The notes below the pieces were generated by a model. The model saw only the letters and a list, made by a program, of their open reading frames with translations. It was not told the DNA's origin and did not search any database. The position numbers were made by a program, and so were the translations under genes. Of a stretch of 64,000 nucleotides of DNA, positions 34,920-42,645 are shown piece after piece. How positions within the stretch are numbered: the first letter of the stretch is position 1; each line of letters starts with the position of its first letter. This stretch comes from Polyangiaceae bacterium (GTDB lineage Bacteria; Myxococcota_A; Polyangia; Polyangiales; Polyangiaceae): positions 1 through 64,000 of the forward strand of contig WQZB01000009.1 in assembly GCA_009780955.1 (NCBI GenBank). The letters are read 5' to 3'.

Positions 34920-35885
34920 ATGGCGAAGCTTGAGCTGACAGTCAGCGATGGTGAAGATGGCGTGCGTCTTGATAAAGCCGTTGTTGCGCTGGCCAAAGGT
35001 GCATCGCGCGCACGCGTAAAAAAAGCGATCGAAGCCGGCAGTGTGCGCGTCAACGGCCGCATCGTGCCAAAGGGCGGCGTCGTCAAAACGGGCGACATCA
35101 TCACCATCGACGAAGCCGTGGCGCGACCTAGCGACGCGCCGTGCGAGGCTGAACCCGATGCGCCGCTTTGCATCCGTTTCGAGTCGAGCGAGGTCCTCGT
35201 TGTCGACAAGCCCGCCCATCAACCCACGGCACCACTACGGGAAGGCGAAGTTGGTACGCTTGCCAGTGCACTGCTCGGTCACTTTCCAGAGCTCCGTGGC
35301 GTTGGCTACTCGGCGCGCGAGCCCGGCATCGTTCATCGCCTTGACACCGGCACTTCGGGCCTCGTGATTGTGGCTCGCAACGCGGGTGCGTTCGAAAAGC
35401 TGCGCCATGCACTCAAAAACGGACAGATCCACAAAGAGTATTTGCTTTTATGCCGCTCGGCGGACTTGCCCGACAATGGCTCAATCGAGTACCCGATTGC
35501 CAATCATCCAAAAGACAAGCGGCGTGTTTATCCGTGTGTGCACCCGCGCGATGTGATCCGCTATGCGCCGCGCCCGGCGATAACCCGCTATTGCATACAA
35601 GCGCGCGTGGGCAACTGGGCCTTGGTTCGCGCCGAGGCGCCGCAAGCCATTCGCCACCAGCTGCGCGCCCATTTTGCGGCCATTGAGCATCCGCTTGCGG
35701 GTGACGTGCTCTACGGTGGCGAAGAAGTGGCCGGCCTCGATCGTCATGCATTGCATGCCGGACGTGTCGCGTTCGATGGATCGGGCGATCACGAGCTAGT
35801 CGAGATGCTGCGGTTTGACGTCAGCTCACCGTTGCCCGACGACATGTCCAGGCATGTGCAGATCGATTCGTTGTCCTCTGCGTAA
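34920..35885 (+). CDS. RluA-family 23S rRNA pseudouridine synthase
   Basis: The 321-residue protein starts with an S4 RNA-binding domain (VRLDKAVVALAKGASRARVKKAI, GSVRVNGRIVPKGG) and has the RluA/RluD catalytic motif HRLDTGTSGLVIVAR with Asp142, plus IHKEYLLLC and IRHQLRAHFAAIEHPLAGDVLYGG. It isomerises uridine to pseudouridine in large-subunit rRNA; RluA, RluC and RluD cannot be told apart here, though the S4 domain points to RluC/RluD. The ATG at 34920 has AGGTGG ten bases ahead and is preferred to a GTG at 34896. The gene is divergent from the kinase. Confidence 0.92.
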   Translation: MAKLELTVSDGEDGVRLDKAVVALAKGASRARVKKAIEAGSVRVNGRIVPKGGVVKTGDIITIDEAVARPSDAPCEAEPDAPLCIRFESSEVLVVDKPAHQPTAPLREGEVGTLASALLGHFPELRGVGYSAREPGIVHRLDTGTSGLVIVARNAGAFEKLRHALKNGQIHKEYLLLCRSADLPDNGSIEYPIANHPKDKRRVYPCVHPRDVIRYAPRPAITRYCIQARVGNWALVRAEAPQAIRHQLRAHFAAIEHPLAGDVLYGGEEVAGLDRHALHAGRVAFDGSGDHELVEMLRFDVSSPLPDDMSRHVQIDSLSSA

Positions 35886-35897
35886 TAAGCCCCTGCC

Positions 35898-38800
35898 ATG
35901 AAGGAAACGACGCTGCTCTACGGCGCTCTCGCCGCCACAGGAATTGCCGCGCTTTACGCCATCACGCACACGCATTCGCCTGATGTGCCTGCAACCGCAG
36001 AGCCGCTCGCCTACCGCGAGCCCAACTCCGTCGTTGATGATCCGCCAGCACTCGCACGCGCCGAAGTGCCCATTCGGCTCACCGCGTCCGATGGCACGGG
36101 GCTCACACTTTCGTCGATGAGCGCCAACGCTGTCCTCGAAGATCCGCTCGCGCTGACCGAACTGCATCTCGTGTTCGAGAATCCGAACGACCGCGTGCTC
36201 GAGGGCACCTTCCGCATCACACTTCCGCAAGGCGCATCGCTAAGCCGCTTTGCGATGAAGGTCGGCGAGGCATGGCAGGAGGGCGAGGTCGTCGAGAAGC
36301 AGGCGGCACGGCGCGCTTACGAAGATTTCCTGCATCGCCGGCAAGATCCCGCGCTCATGGAGCAAGGCGCGGGCAACGAATTCGCGGTGCGTGTGTTTCC
36401 GATCCCCGCGCGCGGCAAAAAAGAATTGATCGTGACGTATTCCGAATTACTAAAAGTGGGCGCCCCTTTCGTGCTGCCGCTCCGAGGCTTGCCCATGCTC
36501 GGGAATCTCGATGTCGACGTGCACGCGGTTGGCTCGCAGAGCGCGCTCGAGGGCGGGCGCACGAGCACTTCCTTCTCGCTTCATCAGCAAAGGTTTCAGC
36601 CCGCCGAAAACTTCGTCGTTCCCAGCCGGCAAATCCCGCGCAGCCCTGGCCTGCGCAGCGGCGAGTTCGCCATCGCACGCGTCGTTCCTTTTGCCGAATC
36701 ACGTCCCGAGCCGATCGAGTCAGCCGTTGTCCTCGTCGATACGAGCGCTTCACGCGCGCTCGGCCTTGCCGAAGAGGCCAAGCTCGTCGAAAGCACAATC
36801 GCCAAGCTGCCATCGAAAGCGTTCGTCACCGTTGCCTGTTTCGATCAAGAAATCGCCCCCATCTATGAAGGCAACGTAGCGGGCTACGGCACGAAACAAA
36901 CCGCGGCGATCCTTGCACGCAAAGCGCTCGGCGCCACCGACGTCGACCGGGCCATTGGTTGGGCCGCAGAGACCGCGAAAAAGGCGAGCGCCAAACGCGT
37001 GGTGCTCGTCGGCGACGGCGTTGCCACAGCGGGCGAGATCGATGCACAGAAGCTCCGCGAACGCGTCGAAAAGCTTCGCGATGCGGGTGTCGAGCGCATG
37101 GATGCCGTGGCAACAGGGGGGATCCGCGACGACGCGTTCTTCCGTACCATCGTGCACGGCGTGCTCAATCGAGACGGCGTCGTGCTCGACGGCAAGCTCG
37201 GTGCAAGCGCTGTTGCGAAACGCCTTCAAGAAGCAACGACGTCAGGCCTGCCCGTCAAAGTCGAGGGCGCGCGCTGGTCATGGCCCGAACAACTCGACGG
37301 GCTTCAAGCTGGCGACCAAGTCATGGTTTACGCCGAGCTCGATCCGTCGGAACCGGTGTCAATCACCGTAGGCAACCAAAAGTTTATGCCAAACATGCGC
37401 ACGATCGATCGACCTTTGGTTGAGCGCGCATGGGCGAGCGCGAAAATCCAGAGCCTCATCGAGGCTCCACAAGACAAGCAAGACAACGCGAACGCCACCA
37501 AGCGCGCCGCTATCGATCTGTCGACGCGCCACCGTGTTCTCAGTCCATACACAGCGCTGCTCGTGCTCGAAACAGATTGGGACTACCAGCGCTTCGGCAT
37601 CGATCGCAACGCAACGGTCAACATTCTCACCGTTGATGCGGGTCGCGTTGCAGTCACGCACGCTCCTCGACGCGCTCCTCGCTACTTGGAAGAAAAGACT
37701 CGCGAGACCGATGCGAGAGCCAACGACCGCGAAAGCTCGCCATCAGCAAGGATGGCAGCGAGGGCCGCACCGCAGCCGGCACCTGCACCCATGGGAGAAG
37801 CAGCGACGGCAGCCGATGAATCACTGGAAACACCCACGGCAGCAGCAGCGGCGGCACCCGTGACAGCCGAGCGGCCACCGGCGGCAGCAGCGATGGAGCC
37901 ACCAGCGGCAGCAGCAGTTCCCATGGCAGCGAGCAAGTCATTGGCAGCACCCATGGCAGCGGCAGCAGCGGACGCAAACGATCGACGGGCAGACGATTCC
38001 GCCCCGAACGTGGCTCGGCGAGCACCGATGCCGCGACCGGCGGGCCCTCGCATGAGCGCCCCCGCCGATATCGATCGCTCAGACTGGCGCATGCCAGAAG
38101 CCCGTCCTTACGAAGGACGCATGCGCATGGTGATGGATAAGATCGCCGCTGGTAACAAGGAAGGCGCGTTCATCGAAGCTTCGAACTGGCAGATGAATCA
38201 GCCGGGCGATGTGATGGCGCTCGTTGCGCTTGGCGAAGCTTCCGAAGCGATTGGCGAGGTGAAAACTGCGGCGCGCGCCTATGGATCGATCCTCGAGCTT
38301 TTTTCGTTTCGCGCTGACTCGCGAAGGTTCGCTGGCGAGCGTCTCGAGCGACTCAATGATCCACTCGCGCTACGTCTCGCGACCGACACCTACGGCAAGG
38401 CTGCTGAGCAGCGGCCCGATCATCCTGCCAGCCATCGCCTTTACGCGTATGCCCTGCTCAAAAGCGGCGAGTACGAGCGCGCCTTTGCGGCGATGAAAGC
38501 TGGCGCAACGCGTTCCTACCCCCAGGGCCGCTTCCCGGGCGTTACGCGCATTCTCAAAGAAGATCTTGGGCTCATTGCTGCGGCATGGGCCAAGGCCGAA
38601 CCGGCGCGCAGCGCCGAAATCATGCAGAAGCTCCATGAAGCAGGCGGCATCGAAGAAAATGGTCCATCTTTGCGCTTCGTCCTCGTTTGGGAAACCGATG
38701 CGAACGACGTCGACTTCCACATTCGTGATGCGAACGGAGGTCATGCATATTACAAGCAACTCACCTTGCCGTCGGGCGGCGAGCTCTATGCCGACGTGAC

Positions 38801-39035
38801 AACAGGCTACGGCCCCGAGTGCTTTACGATTCGCACCGCGAAAGCCGCGCGCGCGTACCCGTACGAGTTGCAGGCGCACTACTACTCACGTGGCCCCATG
38901 GGCTACGGCATGGGCAAGCTTGAAATCATTGACCACGACGGCAAAGGCAACCTCACATTCGAAGAGCGGCCTTTCGTGGTCATGGCCGACAGGGCTTATG
39001 TTGACCTTGGCGTTGTCAAGGGAGCGATAAAGTAG
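35898..39035 (+). CDS. VIT/VWA-domain surface protein with TPR-like and DUF2135 regions
   Basis: The 1045-residue protein begins with a short hydrophobic N-terminus (YGALAATGIAALYAI, probably an uncleaved anchor). A VIT domain follows at ~45-190 (TELHLVFENPNDRVLEGTF, VVEKQAARRAYE). A VWA domain at ~275-420 has MIDAS motif DTSAS (AVVLVDTSASRAL). Next is an Ala/Pro-rich low-complexity linker (nt 37790-37975) built from repeated cccatgg-type codons, then TPR-like helices (ALVALGEASEAIGEVKTAAR). A C-terminal DUF2135/YfaP-like beta domain ends the protein (FVLVWETDANDVDFHIRDANG, GPECFTIR). VIT plus VWA pairs occur in secreted or surface adhesion and assembly proteins; the exact role is unknown. 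It starts 12 bp after the RluA-type gene. Confidence 0.85.
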   Translation: MKETTLLYGALAATGIAALYAITHTHSPDVPATAEPLAYREPNSVVDDPPALARAEVPIRLTASDGTGLTLSSMSANAVLEDPLALTELHLVFENPNDRVLEGTFRITLPQGASLSRFAMKVGEAWQEGEVVEKQAARRAYEDFLHRRQDPALMEQGAGNEFAVRVFPIPARGKKELIVTYSELLKVGAPFVLPLRGLPMLGNLDVDVHAVGSQSALEGGRTSTSFSLHQQRFQPAENFVVPSRQIPRSPGLRSGEFAIARVVPFAESRPEPIESAVVLVDTSASRALGLAEEAKLVESTIAKLPSKAFVTVACFDQEIAPIYEGNVAGYGTKQTAAILARKALGATDVDRAIGWAAETAKKASAKRVVLVGDGVATAGEIDAQKLRERVEKLRDAGVERMDAVATGGIRDDAFFRTIVHGVLNRDGVVLDGKLGASAVAKRLQEATTSGLPVKVEGARWSWPEQLDGLQAGDQVMVYAELDPSEPVSITVGNQKFMPNMRTIDRPLVERAWASAKIQSLIEAPQDKQDNANATKRAAIDLSTRHRVLSPYTALLVLETDWDYQRFGIDRNATVNILTVDAGRVAVTHAPRRAPRYLEEKTRETDARANDRESSPSARMAARAAPQPAPAPMGEAATAADESLETPTAAAAAAPVTAERPPAAAAMEPPAAAAVPMAASKSLAAPMAAAAADANDRRADDSAPNVARRAPMPRPAGPRMSAPADIDRSDWRMPEARPYEGRMRMVMDKIAAGNKEGAFIEASNWQMNQPGDVMALVALGEASEAIGEVKTAARAYGSILELFSFRADSRRFAGERLERLNDPLALRLATDTYGKAAEQRPDHPASHRLYAYALLKSGEYERAFAAMKAGATRSYPQGRFPGVTRILKEDLGLIAAAWAKAEPARSAEIMQKLHEAGGIEENGPSLRFVLVWETDANDVDFHIRDANGGHAYYKQLTLPSGGELYADVTTGYGPECFTIRTAKAARAYPYELQAHYYSRGPMGYGMGKLEIIDHDGKGNLTFEERPFVVMADRAYVDLGVVKGAIK

Positions 39036-39177
39036 ACCTATTTTTGCTGAGCTTGCAGGTGCCGCGCATGCAGTGTATGGAACAAATTGAGGCATGTTGC
39101 CGCGTTTAGTTTTTCATTGTGGTCGATTTTTTTCATTTTCAACGCAACAAAATGCGGCACCGGCCGAATATAAAATT

Positions 39178-40719
39178 ATGCGTAAATCGTTCCTTTTCGT
39201 TGCACTTTTGAGTGCAGTAGGTTGCAGCACGCCGTTCGGCGAGGCTCCCGCGCCCGATGGCGGGGCCTCTTCGGCTGACGCCGGAGGCGACGCGACGCCC
39301 GAGCAACCAGCAGTGGTCACGCAGCCGCCTGCCAACGATGAACTAAACGAAACCTACGGCGTTTTCGTTTCATTTGCTGGCACGCCCAACGGCGACGGCA
39401 CGCGAGCAAAACCGCTTTCGTCAATTCAAGCGGGCATTGAAAAAGCCACTCCACCTGGCAAGCGCGTTTACGTTTGCAAAGGCACATACAAAGAAACGCT
39501 CACGCTGCAAAGTGGCATTTCGGTCATTGGCGGCTACGATTGCACGGTCGGTTGGGTTGCCGACCAAAATGGCCGTTCGCGCATTGAGTCGCCTACAAGT
39601 CCAGCCATTCGTGCGAATAACATTGCTATTAACACAAGCTTCATGGGCTTTGACGTGGTCGCGCCAGATGCATCGGGCACGGGCAGCAACGCATCGTCAA
39701 TTGGGCTTATTGCGCAAAACGCAAGTTCTTTGACCGTTGCCAATGGCAGTATCATCGCTGGTAAAGGTGCCGATGGCGCGCCAGGTACTACGCCGGCGGA
39801 TGCGGTGATTGACGCAGAAATGGCGAAGGGAGGTGACGGAATGGTCGAAACATACGATACCAAAAGCTGGAACGCCGGCATTGTCAACAGTGATTGGCTC
39901 GGTGGCAAGGGTGGCCAAAGCTCGTGTGGCGCCGATGCTGGCGGAAATGGAGGAACAAGCGGTGTTTTTTTGTGTGATTACTTCCACAACGTATGGGAAT
40001 ATTATCTCAATCAAGGATACACATACAATCCAATACCTGTTGGTACGCCAGCCGAAGCCGGCGGAGCGGGGCTAGCAGGACACGACGGCGTGTCCGCCAC
40101 CACGATTGGCACGCTAACAGCCGACGGCTATGTCACGGCAGATGGGACGGCGGGCAGCGACGGCAATCCCGGGCACGGGGGTCGTGGAGGCACAGCCGAG
40201 GCCACCGCGGTGCTTGTTGGAGTTGGACAGTCATGCACGGTCACCACTACCCTATACAATAGCGGCACGGGGGCGGGTGGTGGTGCAGGCGGATGCGGAG
40301 GTCTCGCTGGCACGCCGGGCAAAGGCGGCGGAGCAAGCATTGCGGCGCTTCTGTCAGCAAGCGAGGGACTGACGTTCGACGCGGCCCTGGTGCTTGCTGG
40401 CCAGGCAGGTGCCGGTGGGAAAGGCAGTCTTGGCGGCTCGCCAACACCCGGCGGTGCTGCCGGTGCAACGGCTGCAGGCGCGGGCGCGGCGCAACCTGGC
40501 GGGCCTGGTGGCCTACCCGGTGTCAGTGGAAGCGGCGCGGGTGGCCCAAGCATTGGCGTTGCTTATACCGGCGGCAAGCCCAATCTCATCAACGGCACGA
40601 TTGCAAAGGCTGGCGGCTTTGGTGCAGGCGTTGCTGGGGACTCGAACACGTTCCAAGACGTGACTTGGATTCTTCCAGCATCGGATCCGGGTATTGCGGA
40701 AGACATGCACGAGTTTTGA
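39178..40719 (+). CDS. Gly-rich lipoprotein with DUF1565/pectate-lyase-like beta region
   Basis: The 513-residue lipoprotein has signal FLFVALLSAVGCS with lipobox AVGC. A first domain resembles DUF1565/right-handed beta-helix proteins (NGDGTRAKPLSSIQAGIEKA, RVYVCKGTYKETLTLQSGISV, IGGYDC). From residue ~180 on it becomes extremely Gly/Ala-rich (GGKGGQSSCGADAGGNGG, GAGGGAGGCGGLAG). The gene differs from its neighbours in frequent aat, att and gca codons. An upstream in-frame start at 39094 would remove the signal, so ATG 39178 is preferred. Such surface lipoproteins are common in Polyangiales; the function is unknown. Confidence 0.8.
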   Translation: MRKSFLFVALLSAVGCSTPFGEAPAPDGGASSADAGGDATPEQPAVVTQPPANDELNETYGVFVSFAGTPNGDGTRAKPLSSIQAGIEKATPPGKRVYVCKGTYKETLTLQSGISVIGGYDCTVGWVADQNGRSRIESPTSPAIRANNIAINTSFMGFDVVAPDASGTGSNASSIGLIAQNASSLTVANGSIIAGKGADGAPGTTPADAVIDAEMAKGGDGMVETYDTKSWNAGIVNSDWLGGKGGQSSCGADAGGNGGTSGVFLCDYFHNVWEYYLNQGYTYNPIPVGTPAEAGGAGLAGHDGVSATTIGTLTADGYVTADGTAGSDGNPGHGGRGGTAEATAVLVGVGQSCTVTTTLYNSGTGAGGGAGGCGGLAGTPGKGGGASIAALLSASEGLTFDAALVLAGQAGAGGKGSLGGSPTPGGAAGATAAGAGAAQPGGPGGLPGVSGSGAGGPSIGVAYTGGKPNLINGTIAKAGGFGAGVAGDSNTFQDVTWILPASDPGIAEDMHEF

Positions 40720-40723
40720 TGAC

Positions 40724-40751
40724 GTAGGGGCGTATGGCCATACGCCCCTAC
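40724..40751. repeat. Family A palindrome (28 bp)
   Basis: This is identical to 9831-9858: arms gtaggggcgtatgg and ccatacgcccctac. It lies five bases after the stop codon of the Gly-rich lipoprotein gene and 22 bp before a composite family A element. Confidence 0.9.
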
Positions 40752-40772
40752 GATGAATCCGTGTTTGGAAAT

Positions 40773-40876
40773 GTAGGGGCGCCATTCATGGCGCCCAAAT
40801 TCATGGCGCCCGACCGCAGCATTTTGGAATCCGTACCATTGGCCAATACCAAGGGCGCGATGAATCGCGCCCCTAC
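40773..40876. repeat. Family A composite element
   Basis: This has the same three-part structure as the copy in the gene at 21411: a left hairpin with gggcgccattcatggcgccc (followed here by a partial duplication of atggcgccc), a spacer with cattttggaatccgtacc, and a right hairpin gggcgcgatgaatcgcgccc ending in ctac. The frame giving GAPFMAP, SILESVPLA and GAMNRAP stays open although no gene lies here. The terminal ctac supplies the TAG stop of the DHH gene on the minus strand. Confidence 0.88.
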
Positions 40877-41814
40877 CCAATGCCATCAATTTCCGATCGC
40901 GGCACGCCCAGGCGCATTAGCACTTCGACCAGCCGTGATTTCTGAACCGACACGAGGGTTGGCATTCCACCAGAAAGCCCGAGCAACTCGAGAAAATGGA
41001 TGTTGCTATCGAAAGGGGCTGCAAGCGTCATCGTGTCGCCATCGATCACGATGGCAACGCTGGCGCGCTCTTGGCCAATAAGAAGAAGCATGGTTTTGTC
41101 ATACCGAGTGGAGTACATTTTTCGCGGCTCGGTCACGTCGACGAAAGCCACGGACGTGCACGCCGGCAAACATGGCTTTGCAATGTCGATGCGCCGGTAG
41201 CCGCGCGCCAAGTCCATGGTGACGCGCTCGATGGCATGGAGCTCGGCGCCCGCTTCGTCGATGGGCACCCAAAGCGATTTTTCGGCCAGACCCGCCGCGA
41301 GATGGCGAACCACGATGCCGAGCAGCCCGGTGTCGCGCGGGCGCGCGCGAATCGCACGGTCGAAGCGACGCGCAATGGCCGACGGCGTGCCCAAGCGCGT
41401 GTCGATGGCGCGCGCGTCGTTGTCCGCGCCAGGGTAAGGCTCGCGGCCTTCACGTAGCCATTTCGCTGCACTGCAAAGCCCGTCGAAATCGGTGTGACAC
41501 ACGATGGTGTCAACGAGGCCGACGCGCGCGCAGAGCTCTTCGGAAATCATTTCAGGACAAGCGCCGTGCTCGGCTTTCGTCGTGAGAACGAAGCGCGGAT
41601 CGTGATTGTATTGCGCATGCATTGCATGGTCGTGATGATCGACCCACGCCGCAAGGCGGACGCCAAGGCCATCGATGAAGGGTTTCGTGATCTTTTCGAA
41701 CCCGCCGCCCGAGGCTTCCGACGCGAAGGCCACATCGAGCACGACGACGCGGCCATGGATCGAAGCTGCCTTCGGAAGCTTCCTCGGAGTGACGAAGGCG
41801 AGCTGGGCGCGCAT
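40873..41814 (-). CDS. DHH-superfamily-like phosphoesterase with unusual motif order
   Basis: In this 313-residue protein VVVLDVAF (motif II type) and AAWVDHHDHAM (the DHH motif, Asp59-His60-His61) come first, while the usual first motif appears later as IVCHTDFDGLCSA. In RecJ, NrnA and exopolyphosphatase-type enzymes the HxDxDG motif precedes DHH. A C-terminal part (SVAFVDVTEPRKMYSTRYDKTMLLLIG, HFLELLGLSGGMP) may be the DHHA1-like substrate domain. It could hydrolyse small phosphodiesters or nanoRNA, but the permuted order needs checking. Its TAG stop is part of a family A element. Confidence 0.65.
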   Translation of the reverse strand: MRAQLAFVTPRKLPKAASIHGRVVVLDVAFASEASGGGFEKITKPFIDGLGVRLAAWVDHHDHAMHAQYNHDPRFVLTTKAEHGACPEMISEELCARVGLVDTIVCHTDFDGLCSAAKWLREGREPYPGADNDARAIDTRLGTPSAIARRFDRAIRARPRDTGLLGIVVRHLAAGLAEKSLWVPIDEAGAELHAIERVTMDLARGYRRIDIAKPCLPACTSVAFVDVTEPRKMYSTRYDKTMLLLIGQERASVAIVIDGDTMTLAAPFDSNIHFLELLGLSGGMPTLVSVQKSRLVEVLMRLGVPRSEIDGIG

Positions 41815-41913
41815 GAATGCAAGGCTAGCTCATCGCGCAGTGTCTCTTGCTCGTCTCTCACGCAAGCACTCCGGCATTGGGACTAGGGCAGTCGTGCTAG
41901 CTTGGAATGTCCT

Positions 41914-42612
41914 ATGGATTCATTTGAGCATCACGCGAAAGGGCTTCGCTTCGACGAGCACGGCTTGCTTCCCGTTGTCGCGCAAGATCGCCTGACCGGC
42001 GAAATTCGGATGGTTGCGTTCGCAACCTTAGGATCCGTGCGCCATACACTTGAAACCGGGCGAGCCACCTTCTTCAGCCGCTCGCGCAACGAGCTGTGGG
42101 AAAAGGGGCGCACGAGCGGATCTACTATGGATGTTACAGGCATTCTTGTCGATTGCGACGCCGATTGCCTCATTTACCTCGTTACGCCTCACGGTCCCTC
42201 GTGCCACACAGAAGCACCTTCGTGCTTTTTTCGCCGCGCGGTGCTCAAAGGTGACAACGTTGACATCGACGACAGCGAGGTGCCGGGGGCAACCCTGCTC
42301 GCCAGGCTCGAGCGTGTGCTCGAAGCACGAAAAAGTGATGATGCCGGCCGAAGCTATACGAAAAGCTTGTACGATGCAGGGCCAGGGAAAATAGGCGAAA
42401 AGCTGCGCGAAGAAGCGTCGGAGCTCGCTCTGGCCGTTGCGTCGGAAGACGACGCGCGGGTTGTCAGCGAAGCCGCAGATGTCGTTTTTCATATGATGGT
42501 TGCGCTTCAATTCCGCGGTATCTCGATGGATCGCGTACTCGGTGAGCTTGACCGCCGCTCTGGAACCAGCGGCCACGACGAAAAGCGAAAGCGCCACGGC
42601 AAGATCTTGTAG
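41914..42612 (+). CDS. hisIE: Bifunctional phosphoribosyl-AMP cyclohydrolase / phosphoribosyl-ATP pyrophosphatase
   Basis: HisIE catalyses steps two and three of histidine synthesis: pyrophosphate removal from PR-ATP and ring opening of PR-AMP. The N-terminal HisI part shows FSRSRNELWEKGRTSGST, DCDADCLIYLV (the zinc/magnesium site) and CHTEAPSCFFR. The C-terminal HisE part shows SYTKSLYDAGPGKIGEKLREEASELALAV and SEAADVVFHMMVAL. The motif after TSG reads STMDV where NTQ or ETS is more usual. ATG 41914 is preferred to TTG 41902. No other his gene is nearby. Confidence 0.92.
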   Translation: MDSFEHHAKGLRFDEHGLLPVVAQDRLTGEIRMVAFATLGSVRHTLETGRATFFSRSRNELWEKGRTSGSTMDVTGILVDCDADCLIYLVTPHGPSCHTEAPSCFFRRAVLKGDNVDIDDSEVPGATLLARLERVLEARKSDDAGRSYTKSLYDAGPGKIGEKLREEASELALAVASEDDARVVSEAADVVFHMMVALQFRGISMDRVLGELDRRSGTSGHDEKRKRHGKIL

Positions 42613-42645
42613 CGATTCTCTGCGCCTTCTATCCTCGCATCCGCG

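Noticed and set aside
37790-37975. Tandem repeat array or CRISPR-like structure in the VIT/VWA gene
   Set aside because: The repeats are irregular Ala/Pro/Met codons of a low-complexity linker, with no regular spacer.
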